This document shows, piece after piece, positions 1 through 15,619 of a stretch of 64,000 nucleotides of DNA. A program made the position numbers and the translations under genes. The stretch is from contig NC_043740.1 in assembly GCF_004337985.1 (NCBI RefSeq), positions 3,215,140 to 3,279,139 on the forward strand, written 5' to 3'. Origin of the DNA: Pyricularia pennisetigena (lineage: Eukaryota; Ascomycota; Sordariomycetes; Magnaporthales; Pyriculariaceae). Positions within the stretch are counted from its first letter, which is position 1. The number at the start of each line of letters is the position of its first letter. The notes below the pieces were generated by a model that made no database searches, had not been told where the DNA came from, and saw only the letters and a list, made by a program, of their open reading frames with translations.

Positions 1-1574
1 GTATCTATGGAAATTTGACTTTGGACATGCGCGGCCTTGACAAGGAGCTGCTGTCGAAGCCGAAAACAGCTATCGACGCAACCTGCCAAGCCTGTCTTAT
101 TTGCACAAGTTCGCATGGCCCAATACCAGCTTAAAAAATGCCGCTACTGCCACAATATGAGCTTGTGGATACACTTTTTTCTCTAGACCCTGTTCTCATC
201 GCTTCCATGCATTCTGAAACAGCAGACATGAGCGCGATGGATTCTCACCCTGAATAGCAAAACACTGTTTACTTCGTAAACCGTGTGTTGATGTCTCTTT
301 TTGCAAAGCAACCTCCAACGTCGGGGGGTTTTCCCAGTCTCCACGATTCCTGGTGTCATCGGGGCGGTGAGCGACTTGTATGCGTGACATGATGGAGGGG
401 AAAAAGGTGGCGCACTTTTGGAGCTGTGGGTTCCCGCCCCGTCGACCAGCCGCCGCCGGACTCTCTAGCTTGGCGTACATATTGCTGCAAAACTCGTGGC
501 GAAAATACATTGCAGTTGGCTTTAGTCTCCAGTCAGAATAAAGAACAAAACAAGCTATTCCACTTTTGGTCCCCTCCCAGCGTCCCTAGGTCCTTTTTTT
601 TCATGTGTTGATGGAATAACAAAAAAAAAAAAAATTAGAAAAAGAAATAATAACAAACATCGTCAGTGACGAATCCAAGCTTAACTCGTTTCCATTTTTT
701 TACTTCTGCATTCATCACTTGCAATCCAATATCGTACACCAACTAATAATCCACCCCCCAGCGAATAACATCGTTGGGCTGCAGTGAGGCTACTCGTTGG
801 GACCCGCTGGACGTTATCTTGCAGTAATCCATTGGTCCGTCGGCGTAACACTGCGGACCTAATTCTGTGGGTAGATCAAGGGTTTTTGTGACAGTGCGCT
901 AGCCCGGTCCAGGCAAACTGTGCCCTTCCCTGTCGTTCAAGTCCGTGCCGTGGCAGCGACTTATCCTGCGACTGCCCTTTTTGCCTTCTGCTGCCCGTAC
1001 AGTTTGCACGCTCTTGCACCGTCATCTGCGACTGGACTCGTCCTCTCACTCGCCTAAGCTCAGATTTGCGAGGAATCGACCCACTTTCAGAAAGCACCCA
1101 CGATTGGTGGTTCCTTCCTTCCTGCGCTTTCCTCAATCTCCGCACCGTAGGAGAGGGCATCAGGAGAAGACGAAGCGCCTATCCGTATTGCTACTGTAGT
1201 CCTAGGTATTGCACGCACCACTCCATACCCATACCATACCACACCACCGCACACGTCGGCACGGTCATTCATCAATCGCATCACTGCATTCGAATTCTGC
1301 CCACTTCAGCCCCCCGACCGACCACCCACCACCACCCACCCACGCCAAGTCGACAACACCACTCTTCAGTCCGCAAAACTGCTTCCACAAGTGTCGTCTG
1401 CGTTGCCTCGAGCAGCCAGCGCACTGTCCGCTTCCTGCTTCACGAGTCGATTCCCCTGTTCCAACAGCAAAATACAAACAAAACCGCCTCCGACCCTGGC
1501 GGGCCCAACGATAGCCTCATCCGCCCTCTGCGTTGGGCATTGATCGCCTGCAGCCCTCCCAGCCCCAGCCGATC
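1..1574 (+). promoter_or_regulatory. Upstream region and long leader of the demethylase gene
   Basis: No protein gene is supported here. The stretch from 614 to the demethylase start at 1575 has no ATG in any plus-strand frame, while two ATGs lie just before it (603 and 611). Its last 500 bases are rich in C, T and CA/CCA runs, as is usual for transcribed fungal leaders. The short open frames seen here start only at non-ATG codons or lie on the other strand, and their translations look random. The transcription start cannot be placed from sequence alone. Confidence 0.55.
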
Positions 1575-4500
1575 ATGTCCAACGAAGAGGTCTACGCCGT
1601 GGCCAACGGTGACACAATCGCCGTTGTGCCTCCGAAGCCCACCGGCTTGAACTCGCCGCCCGACAGCAACAATGCCATGAAGCTCGACGGTAGCGATTCA
1701 GAGCTCAGCGACCTCGACGATGCAATCACCGCGGACCTCCAGGCTGCCCGGCCAGATGGTCCCGCGGCCACCGCGACTGCTCCGACCGCATCCGAGCCCG
1801 CACCCGAACCCAAGATCGATATCGGCGAGGTGCTGCCTGCCGAGTATTCGGGTACTGTGCCCGTCTTTAAGCCGACCATGGAGCAGTTTCGCGATTTCAA
1901 GCTCTTTGTATGTCTTTGAGCGTCGTCGGCGCACCTCCCCCCCGGGTGTTTTGTTAATAGCTACACAATCAGAGCACGACATACTAATATCGCATTACGC
2001 TTTTGCTTTGTAGATGGAAAAGGTCAACCCTTACGGCATGAAGTCTGGCATCATCAAGATCGTGCCGCCGCAGGAATGGCGAGATTCCCTGCCCCCGATC
2101 GACGACCTTGTCAAGACCATCCGAGTGCGCGAGCCCATCAAGCAAGACATCATGGGTTCCAATGGAACGTACCGCCAGGTCAATGTGCTGCACCAACGCT
2201 CCTACAACTTACCACAGTGGAGGCAGCTATGCGACCAGAGCGAGCACCAACCTCCGGCGCGCAGAGGCGAGCGTCGTGCCAATGCAGACAAGCCGAAGCC
2301 TGCGCCGAGGCCGAAGCCTGCTGCTTCTGCCGCCAGCAACGGTACCACGACCACCACAAGAGGACGTCCCCGAGGTCGCCGCGGGCGTGGAGGTCGTGGC
2401 AAAAGTGCGGCCGGCACGAGGAGAGAGTCCACGGTTGAGTCTGAGACGAGGCCCATGACTCCCGAGTCCCCGAACGGCGAGGAACACACAATTGCCGAAT
2501 CCGTCGAAAACGAGCCCGGTATCAAGATCGAGGAAGATGAAGACGATGCGCCCGTGATGCCTAGACGGATGGGAGCTGTTAGTGGCGGAAAGGGCAAGGT
2601 TCAGTCCACTTCGGCTCGGCGCAAGTATATTCGACGTGAAGGATCGGCGATGATTGACGAGGCGGCCTTCAAGGACTGGGACTATCGCATGGACATCTCC
2701 GACTACACCCCAGAGCGTTGTGAAGAGTTGGAACGTACGTATTGGAAGACTCTCACGTACGCCCAGCCACTCTACGGGGCCGATCTGGCCGGTACCCTCT
2801 TCCACGAGGATACCGAGCTGTGGAACCTAAACAAGCTTCCCAACCTACTCGACGTCCTTGGAACCAAGGTCCCGGGTGTGAATACCGCCTATCTTTACTT
2901 GGGCATGTGGAAGGCCACTTTTGCCTGGCATTTGGAGGATGTTGATCTCTACAGCATCAATTACCTTCATTTTGGTGCCCCCAAGCAATGGTATAGCATC
3001 TCTCAGGCCGACGCCCGCCGCTTCGAGGCCGCCATGAAGAACATTTGGCCTACCGAGGCCAAGGCTTGCGACCAGTTCCTGCGGCACAAGGCCTTCCTCA
3101 TCTCGCCCTCCCACCTGCAGCAGTATTACAACATCAAGGTCAACAAATGCCTGTCCTACCCAGGAGAGTTCGTCGTCACATACCCCTATGGGTACCACTC
3201 GGGCTACAATTTAGGTTATAACTGCGCCGAGGCCGTCAACTTTGCCTTGGACTCCTGGCTTCCCATGGGCAAGATTGCCAAGAAGTGCGAGTGTGCTCAA
3301 GCCCAGGACAGCGTTTGGGTCGATGTTTACGAGATAGAACGCAAGATGCGCGGGGAGTCAACCGAGTATGAGGAAACGGAAGATGAAGAAGAGGAAGATG
3401 ACGAGGACGACGACGTGTCGATGGCTGGCCTGCCCACTCCACCATCGAGCCTCATGGTCCGCGTCAAGGCTCGGGGCCGCAAGCGCAAGCGAACCGGGGC
3501 AGACGTTGAAGACAGACCCAAGGTCAAGAGGATACGGCTTCGAATCAGATCGCATGTGGAGCCGCCCTGCTGTCTCTGCCCTAACAGCATCCCGGGCGCC
3601 GAGATTCTTCCCACGGATGATGGTCGCAAGGCCCATCGTCTGTGTGCGCTCTATCTGCCGGAACCTTTTATCGAGGTTGTCGACGGTCAGGAAGTTATTG
3701 CCAACGTCGCTAACATCGCCAAGGCAAGATTGGAGCTGAAGTGTCTCTACTGCCGTTCGAAGAAGGGGGCATGTTTCCAGTGCTCCCAGAAAAAATGCCC
3801 CAGATCTTACCACGCCACTTGTGCAGCAGCTGCTGGAGTTTTCGTTGAAGAAGGCGAGGTCCCCATCTTTGGCGAGGATGGTACCGAGTATAAAGAGCAG
3901 GCTTTCGAGTTCAGCTGCCGTTTCCACCGCAACAAGCGGGACAAAAAATTAGACGGTCCCGCTTTGGAAATTAACCCACGTGTCAGAGAAGCTGCTTCAG
4001 CCCTGAAGGTCGGGGAGACATGTCAAGTACAATACTATCGCGGAGAAATCTTCGCGGGTGTCGTTGCCGAAAATCGCCCAGACGAAGAGACTCTCCTACT
4101 TGACATCATCCCCAATGGGTACGACGCCCCAAGTTCAAAGAAGGATAGGAACAGCAGACTAACCCAGCATAGCGATCGTGTCGAGGTTGAATGGAAGTGG
4201 CTCTTGGTTCCCGATCCTACCGAATTCCGCCTGCCCAAGGCCTCACCGAACGCGCTACCGATGCCAACCTCTAAAAAGGCTCAGGCCGAGATTCACGCTA
4301 CCAAGCGCGCAGGAGAGGAGCGGCCAAGGGCAGACGACATGTTTGCCGAGGGTTTCAAGTGGGCAGAGTTCCATACTTGCGACAAGGACGAGTTCAAGAA
4401 TGCGCCACAGGGCAAGGTCGACTTGTCCAAGGAGTGTCAAGTGTGGCATTATCTTGGCAAGACATCCACAGATCTTCGACCCCAGTATACCGAAGACCTT

Positions 4501-6340
4501 GCCCGTCCCCAGCATAACCCAAAGAGCAGCTTCTTGGACTCCATTTCCAAGCCAACCCCGCCCCGCCGCCTGTCGATAACTTCAACTTCGTCTGCTGAAC
4601 CTCGCAGGTCTTACACCCCAATTCCTCTGCCCAAACTCCCTCCAGGCGCTCTCAAGACTGAGAAGCCGTACGTGTACAAACCTCGCAAGTCGATCTACGA
4701 GTCGCAATTCTCGCCACAGACCTTCGCCCCCAAGAACCCTATGCCCCCTCCCACTTCGTCGACTTCCCAGCCCCAGGCTGGATCCGACCCGCGATTCAAA
4801 GTGCCTTCTGCCCCCGCTTCTAGTACTACTTCTGCCGCTGCCGCCCCAACTGCGATTTCAGGAAACGCTACCACGACCACCGACACCAACATGACTCAAG
4901 CTAACGCTTCCACTGCTCCAACTTCTTCCGCGTATGTATCCCCCTACAGCTCGTCGACTGCTACCACCGCGAATACAGCGCGCCCGGCTGTTGGGGCTCC
5001 GCTAGGGCCGCCCCCGCCCAAATCTACTTGGGCGAAGCCAGCTTTGCCAGCTGCTTCACGCCGACACACAGTCTCTGGCGGAGCTCCACCTGTCCCAAGA
5101 CGGAATTCCTTGTCCGGGGCTCAACCGCCCGCCAGACCAACTGCAGCTGCTGGTGCCGCTCCTAGGCAGTCTAAAGTTCCACTGCCGCCCTATGTACTTC
5201 AGCAGCAACAGAAGCAACAGCAGCCCCAGCAGCAGCCTCAGCAGCAGCAGCAGCCGCAGCGCTCGCAACTTTCTAGTGTAGCTCAGAAATATGCTTTCTT
5301 CCAGGTGAACCACAACAGGTATGATTGCGCCGCTACCGAATCATGCATGGTTGACGTCAAAACAAAGTGGCTAATGCATGACTAAAATAGGGACTCGTCA
5401 AGATATCGTACACCCTACGCCACCTGGGGTGGCTTCACCAATGGCTACGAAGGTAGTCTGCAGCGGCAGTTGATGATATCGACCGCTCGTGCTCGCTCTC
5501 GGTCTACTATCCAGCACCGGCGCGGTAACAGTTTCAACCTGGGCGGTGGGCTCACCGGACTGACCAAACCTGCAAGGCATCTTAACTACAGCGACACGGA
5601 GGATTCTCTTGATCCCATGGATACCTTCAAGTTTCCTGCGTCTGAACCAAGCTCAGTACCCAACTCAGTTCCTCAGTCGCCATCTTCAATGTCGCTCGAC
5701 TTTTCGATGCCATCTCCGCATTTGACGGCAGCCACGGCTCCTTCGCCTACCTTCCCTTCGCTGCCTGATACCTCACTTACGCTGTTTGAGCCCTGGGATA
5801 GTGCACCTTCGGCCACAAGTCCGATGTTTCCATCGCCTCAGTATGGATCGATGTGGCAACAGCCTTTCATCGGACCACTAAGCTTCATGGAATCAATGTC
5901 CCATACTCTTGGTCCATTGGGATCGATGGGTCTGGGGCCCCTTGGTCCTATGGGTTCCGGCTCTCAAGGTAAGGATCTCTCAAAACGCAATTTACATACC
6001 GGTTCACCATGTTAATGTGTGTACAGTGGGTTCTTTTGGGGGCTCGGCGGACGTTGTTTTTACAACGCCAGCCATGACCATGAATCCCACAACGCCACCG
6101 CCCATGAGTCCTTTGACTCAGCATGTGCCATCGACGCCACCAGGATCCCGCGGGTCCCAATTTGTTTCGGGGACCCCGTCGGTGCCTACGTCACCTGGAT
6201 CGTCGGTGACAACCTCGCATCACCAAACCCCGGAGCAACAACTGAGGCAACAGCTTCGCAGGATCTCAGATCCACCGCAGTCACCGTATAGTTCCCCATA
6301 TCCCTTTTCTTTTATACCCCGATTCGGTCACCACAAATAA
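1575..6340 (+). CDS. kdmA: JmjN/JmjC/PHD histone lysine demethylase, KDM4 (KdmA/Rph1) type
   Basis: Likely a nuclear Fe(II)/2-oxoglutarate-dependent demethylase of methylated H3 lysines (K36 and/or K9 in known relatives). Exons are 1575-1907, 2014-5318, 5391-5968 and 6027-6340; the phases agree and give 1509 residues. JmjN (about 93-135) is split by intron 1. Basic Gly/Arg AT-hook-like segments lie near 230. JmjC (about 386-540) keeps the iron ligands H417, E419 (HLED) and H506 (YHSGYN). An acidic run follows, then a Cys/His-rich extended PHD module (about 630-745). The C-terminal half is low-complexity Pro/Ser/Thr with a polyglutamine stretch near 1175. The start is the first ATG for 961 nt. 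The C-terminus is uncertain: reading on from exon 4 ends at 6340, but an intron at 6286-6528 would give another end at 6667. The symbol follows the Aspergillus KDM4 homologue; family is certain, orthology likely. Confidence 0.9.
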
Positions 6341-6528
6341 ACATTCAGAGATGGTGAGAGAGGAAAGTCGAAAAAAAGAAGAAAAAAAGAGCTTTTCAGG
6401 AGATTTCAGCAAAATTTGGAGGGGAGATGCAGTTGGGGATCATGCAGAGGGTGGAAGAAAACACAACACATTTGATCATTTCAGGAGAAGGACAACAAGC
6501 TCACACGCGCGGTTACTCACTTTTGCAG

Positions 6529-6667
6529 GTATCGTTTCCGGTGTTTAAATCAGCCGAGGTCGCGACATAGGAGCCGCAGCTCTCTAAGCGGTTTCAACCA
6601 GTTGCAAGGCCAGATTCTCAACCTGTACCCATCGCTGCCGAATAACAACGTACCGAGCAGCACTTGA
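6529..6667 (+). CDS. Possible alternative last exon of the demethylase gene
   Basis: If intron 6286-6528 is removed, the demethylase frame continues here for about 45 codons, with a Ser/Arg-rich start and a tail containing NQLQGQILNLYPSLP, to a TGA at 6665-6667. The acceptor (TTTTGCAG) is good and a TTACTCAC branch-like site precedes it. The donor GTATAG is weak and 243 nt is long for an intron here. A better-looking donor at 6354 lies after the stop and would only make a 3' UTR intron. I cannot decide between the two ends. Confidence 0.4.
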
Positions 6668-9600
6668 GAGGAGCCATGACACTAGGCCATTCCGAGAGAA
6701 GAATCAATAACGGTTGACAGGGCGTGGAGAAAATGTGAGCCGAGCTAGAGCACTTCGGCAACGAGGTCAGGCCAAAAGCCGGAAGACGAAAACTTTGCGT
6801 GGCCATGACGGAGAGGATTGAAGATTTACGACTGCATGAGGATACGATGATCTTTGGAATATGCCAGCGAAAGCATCAGTTGCGCTGGACCAAAAGCTTC
6901 CAAAAAGAAATCGAAAAGCCAACGGGTATCACAGGACAACTGGTCATTGAATGAGGGTCATTACTGACGATTTTGGGGATGAGATTGGTTGCTGCAAGCG
7001 GCTGCAACAGACGTTACAGAGTCAAGAGCTTCTGCTTTCTGGGCTTTCGCCCAATACTATCGAGCAGGACGGGCGCGAATTGCAGAATGAGATTCTGGGG
7101 ACTGCGCGATTGATTTGTTCAAGAGGGCCATGAGGTCTGAGGACAATGTCCACACCCCGGAAGAGGGCAGTGGATCACATCGCGAGAGTACGTGGAGGAA
7201 CAGGTTCTGAGGCTTTGATGCATTGCCTTCTTAAGGAACCTGATAAGTGCAGGAAAAGGGTATCTCTCTTCTTGCGTGTTATAACTAGATATGGCAGGAC
7301 GTTATGCGCCAAGGTGACAAGTGGATGGGGGCAGGGTCTTTTTTCGACTGCTATAGTCGGTCATTCTATTCTTGTTACTTGCTGCCCTCTTTGGGAGCAT
7401 TATCATTTGTGTGTCATTTTTTCCCCCTCTCCCATCTACTGCCACTTCACCATGTGCTTCTTTCGCTGTCACCCCTACCTCCCTACCTTTTATTCAACAC
7501 TATTGGGTTTAGAGGAGGACCAGGAGGCTTCGTTCTTTTCTTTTCAAGGCGTTGACGGCTCTAAACCTTCGGAATCGAGCAAGAGGAGGCCGATTACATT
7601 ATGGTAGAAAACAGGAAGGTTTATTTTTGGAAAGGCGACCCCGTGTAGGGCGCCTCGGCTATACACAAAAGTTCTCAATTTGGTTTGGCGGCCTTTGTTT
7701 CTTAGCTAAACAAGACTCGAAGTGGTCTTACCAGAGTCAATTATACAACGGGGCGAAAAGCGAACCCCATTTATTACGGAGCAACCAAAGAAATGTTCCT
7801 TTGAAGAATGTCTTGTTGGTATTGATGATTGCCGGGCCCCTTGGTTTTTTTTTTTTTTTTTTTTTTTTGTTGAGTTGTAGCCAACTGTCACTATCCACAG
7901 CGAGCATGTTTACAGGCCTGTCAATTTATGTTTTCGGAGCTAGAGTCGAGGTGACGCCCTCGAAGTGGCTTTCCTCAGGGGAGCACTTTGTGCGACTTGG
8001 GCATCCGGCGACGGTGGGCGGCTTTCAGTAAGTAGTTGCTACAGGTACAACGGTACATGGGAAGTAGAACTCGTAATTTGGGTTGGCAGGCAACAACGTC
8101 CAGCGACATGGTTGCGTTTTACACCCGTCTGGATGTCCTCATACATCCTTTTGGCATTCATGGGTATCTCCCAAAAATGCAATGATGGGATAGCGACCGG
8201 GCAACAAAGACACCGGGAAGTGGCACACAACAAGCTGGAGGAAAGTTGATTTGTCGAGGCCAAGTGGGCAAGAAGACCGCCCGTGACGCTATCCTTTGAA
8301 GCTCTGAGGCATCCAAGCATTTACTGCCAGGTCGTTGTGTCCAATCAGAGAGAGCCTTTGCAATCAAAAGCTGGCAGCTGCAGAAAGGAATCAATCAATA
8401 ATAAATGGAGCGGCAAGGAGGCAAATATCGATTCGCTTCTGCAAGATCAAGCGGCAATATGGCTTCCAGAGAGACCAGAAATCCGGTTCTTGGATGGTTG
8501 TATGGATGTCGACTGTCCGTTTTTCCCCATGTAGGACAGACAGGAAACCAAGACATTTCCTTTCCCCCCCTGTCGCTACCTCTTGAATGTCATTTTCTTT
8601 TGTTGAACAACTACAACCAATCAGTATTTGGTGGGGGGTTTGTCTCGCGTCTTTGGTGGCCTGTGAGTGGCTACTATTTTTGAGAGTTAAGCGCCCGCTA
8701 GGGGTGTTTTGTGGTCGGGGGGGCAGGTTGAGGAGACTCGCAGGACCCCCTCCTTTGTCGTTTTATGGATTTCTACCCGTTTACTGTTTCTTTACCTACC
8801 ACGATCTCGCCAAGTCATCTCCCACCCATCTGCAACGCAACCACCACGTTACATTTGACCAGTCTTTTATTGTAGTTGTTATTATTATTATCGTTATTAT
8901 TTTCTTCTATATCTACAATTTGCTGCCGCAGAAGAGTCGGAATATCGTGTCCAGGGCCGTTTGCTGGTCTGGTACCTGGTTGAAGGTTCGTCGTAGGGTA
9001 GCTTTCACGGCTTTTTTTTTTTTTAAAAAAAAAAAAAATTACGGAATGGTAAATTGCTGGCAAAAACCCAACCGGATCTTGACGAAGCCGGGGCGGTTTG
9101 GGGAGTATACTGCTCCGGCTGACAAGTTTTAGCAGACCTTGCGTTCGCAGCGTTTGTGAGAGACTGTGGTACTTTGGTACTGACGAACTGGCCGTAGTCA
9201 AACCGTACACAGCAGGCAATTATCAGCTTTACCCGCCAGCTCTGCTACTTGTAATGTATGAGATGGGTGCGACAAGGTCACGTCCGCAAAAAAAGTCAAT
9301 TTTCATGAAAAAGATAATATATATTTTCACGGTGGGTTAAAGTGGTTCAGGTGGCGGCCGCCCGTTGAGGCCTGCCGCTTGCCAATCATATGTTTAGAAG
9401 GGTACGGGGAGCTAGTGGCAGTTGCGGGTCTGAATCTCTTGGCCATGAAAGGGATTACCTAGGACGTGGTAAGAGTTAATTGTAGGGAAAGGGAAAGAAT
9501 AAGCTTACATCCAGCCCTGGTCTCGACTAGAATTGTCTTTTTTTTCTCCTTCGCTCTCTTATGCGCAGACTTGAAGAGCAGACATGTGTTAGTCTAGTTC

Positions 9601-10842
9601 TCGAGGCTGCTGTTACTAAAAACCAATTCAAAATCAGCAACTAGACTAGCAGCCCTACAAATGCTGATGGCTGTCATGGTCAGACTCATTTCGCATTTAA
9701 AAGACGCATTTTTTTTTTCTTTCGATCACCAGCCACCAAGGTCATCATCTGTACCAAAATTGGCAATGAATGATAATCAAGTCTACAAATGCGAATTTTA
9801 TGATAGAGGGTCGAGTAGGTAGGTACCTGTCTATACATGGCAGTATACGCGTGGCAGGATTTATCCTCATTGGATCTCGGCGGCGCGGCACACGCGACAC
9901 AAGCAATTTTCTAGGCTTAGCATATGGAGACCATGGCGCCTACCAGCTACCAGAAGAAAAATCCCCGCTTCAATGTCCAGGTGGTTTGGGCGCTTGCCAC
10001 ACACGAGGCAATCTGCCCAAGGAAGAGAGGTAGGTAGGTAGCTTGGTAGGTACCTTCCCTTCTTGCGTCAACCCTGCTTCGTGCAAGTGCTTCTAAGAAT
10101 GGAATTGATGTACAGAAGTGGAGCCCACTTTCCTTCCCGCCCAAGGACTGGCGGTTGACCATACAGACGCCGTTTTCCCACTTGTCCCCGCCATTCTATT
10201 CTTTGCCCTACCCACCTCGCCTACCACACCACCTATGGCCGAGCCCTGTACGTCTATCTCCAAGAGGGGATGTCGTTTTCCGGGCGGCTGCGCTGGGTCG
10301 CCCGCCGTGAGATTACCGCGCAACGCTTCCCGATTTAGAGCAGCGGGCAGGGGTTGATGCGTGTGTGGTTGGGTCGTTTCCCTCTCTTCCGACCTTCTCT
10401 GTCTGAGGGTGGATGCTGGTTTTCGCATCTCGCTTAAGTCCCGCGGTTGCTTGCATACCTACCTTTAGGAAGGCACTGTATCATATACAACATGGAAATC
10501 TATAATAGGAACCAAGCATCCTTCCTGTGTTCGGGTTGAACATTGATATTTGTCTTTGTTCCTGGCATCAATAAGAACATTCCTTTTTGGATTGGCATCG
10601 ATAAACATATATCGAGTTCACTTTCACTTTTTTTTTTTTTTCCTTTGCCATTTCTTTCCTATTTTCCTTATTGGGTCCTGTCTAGTCTTGTCTGCTTTTC
10701 CTTTGACCGGCATTTGTTTCCCATTTTCTGTCTCAGCACGAAGTTACGAAAGACAAACAACAAAATCCACGAAAAACAAAAGGTCACTTCATCAACAGAC
10801 ATATAGGAAAATAGGGCATCGCAAAGCACACAATATTCCAAG
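6668..10842. other. Intergenic region, no supported gene
   Basis: About 4.2 kb. Protein-like fragments occur in differing frames between 6805 and 7209 but do not form one gene model. Later parts hold T and A runs (about 7845-7868 and 9011-9040), a TTA/ATT triplet stretch near 8878-8900, and TAGGTAGGTACC-type motifs at about 9813-9828 and 10030-10053. Open frames of 100-180 codons in this stretch follow the pyrimidine tracts and have no recognisable motif. Confidence 0.5.
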
Positions 10843-11818
10843 ATGTACTCTTCGATAATACTCGCAACGGCGTTCATCGCCTCCACCTTTGCGGCCCCAG
10901 CCAACCCCAACCTCAACCTCGCATCAGCACAACCGGGATCGCACTCAGCCGTATCTGACTACTTCAACATGCTGGCAAAGAAGGTTCAGGAGGCTAAGCA
11001 GCTGCCGCAAGGTGGACCAGCATGCGATCTTTCATCGGTGCAACTGCCTAGGGTTCCTGGTTGTAAGTCTACCTCACCTTCATGGCGCCTTGCTATATAT
11101 ATGCATGCTCTAGATACAAAAAGAACCCAACCCAGCTGACAAAACTCAACTTTGCTCCCAACAGCAAAAGATCCAATGCCGCTTCCCGGTGCTGGCTACA
11201 AGCTCAAGCACGTTGCCCTCGGACGTGGTACGCAGAACTACACCTGCTCGCCCAACAATGCCACTGCCGTCCCCGCTGCGGCCGGTGCCGTGGCCACCCT
11301 GTTTGACGCTTCTTGTATCGCCTCGGCCTACCCGGCCCTCCTGACGGAGCTGTCGCGCGTGACTGTCAACTTCAACCTGACTGATCTCAACACGCTCGCG
11401 CCCTCGAACCTGCTCATGTCTGGCCACCACTACTTTGCGCCCAACATTACTGTGCCCTACTTCGATCTCGGTGCCCTGGGCAGCTGCATGGCGGCCAAGA
11501 ACGCAACCGAGCCGGCTCCTGCCGACGCCGGAAAGGGTCAGGGCGGCGAGCCTGCCGTGCCATGGCTCAAGCTCACCGCGAGGGAGGGTGCCACGGGCGA
11601 TTTGCAAGAGGTCTACAGGGTCGGCACCGCTGGTGGCAGTGCACCGGCGACGTGCAAGGACATGCCTGCCACTTTTGAGGTTCAATACACCGCGCAGTAA
11701 GTTCCTTGTCCTTCAATTTTCTGTCTCATACTTGACTGTATCTTCGGTAGCTAATCATGTTGCCTTTGCCTCGAACAGATACTGGTTTTACGCCGGCAAG
11801 AAGCCGACACAAGAATGA
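10843..11818 (+). CDS. Secreted DUF3455 family protein
   Basis: Exons 10843-11062, 11165-11696 and 11779-11818 give 263 residues; intron phases 1 and 2 match on both sides. The N-terminus is a signal peptide (residues 1 to about 18, ending near FAAPA). The body shows hallmarks of DUF3455: the GRGTQNYTC block, a LFDASC block and a C-terminal YWFYAG. Databases often label such proteins malate dehydrogenase, but no NAD-binding motif is visible, so that label should not be copied. N-x-T/S sites (for example in the NYTC, NLTD and NITV segments) fit glycosylation during secretion. The molecular function is unknown. The next gene downstream, 1.4 kb away on the same strand, is also secreted. Confidence 0.88.
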
Positions 11819-15072
<3,254 letters not shown>

Positions 15073-15619
15073 GTGGCCAGAATTTGTGGTGGATGGATTC
15101 GCTCTGTGTGAATCCTACCTAGGCTAGCCGGGCGTCCAATCCAATATTTTCTGGTATCCTTTTAATTTTGAACAGGTACAAGACCATCTCTATCCATGAG
15201 CGTTGGCTATTTTGTCTGCTCATATTTGTCTGGTGCCAGATAATATTGGTTTGTGCTGCCACCTACCCAGAGCAATTGCCTTGTCCCATGTGGTCTAGTT
15301 TTCATAGTTAAAAATCGATGTTTATTTATCCTAATAAAGTGCACAGTACACTACAGTGTGTGTTGCACTATATAGACTGTTCGGAAATTGGGCAGGCCAG
15401 GACCATGCAAGCCATGCATGTCTGTCAAATTTCAATTCAGGGACCGCAACCACCGTCAGGCGTTTTGATCTTCCCACGTATGCAGTTCGGCCTGCAAAGA
15501 GCAGATAGGATAACAAGACTGTTCACTGGAATGAGTACTTGTCTCCCTGCGGAGCCCATGATCAACTAGACATACTCTGACTCGGGTTCAAAAGGGTCCT
15601 GTCCTGGGGACGAGCACGC
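15073..15619. other. Intergenic region before the aminopeptidase
   Basis: 547 bp holding the 3' end of the GMC gene and the aminopeptidase promoter. No open frame with coding character and no RNA gene is seen. Confidence 0.6.

Noticed and set aside
7146..7607. 153-codon open frame on the plus strand
   Set aside because: Second half is translation of a pyrimidine-rich tract; no motif. Only the nearby fragments at 6805-7209 are mentioned, as a finding.
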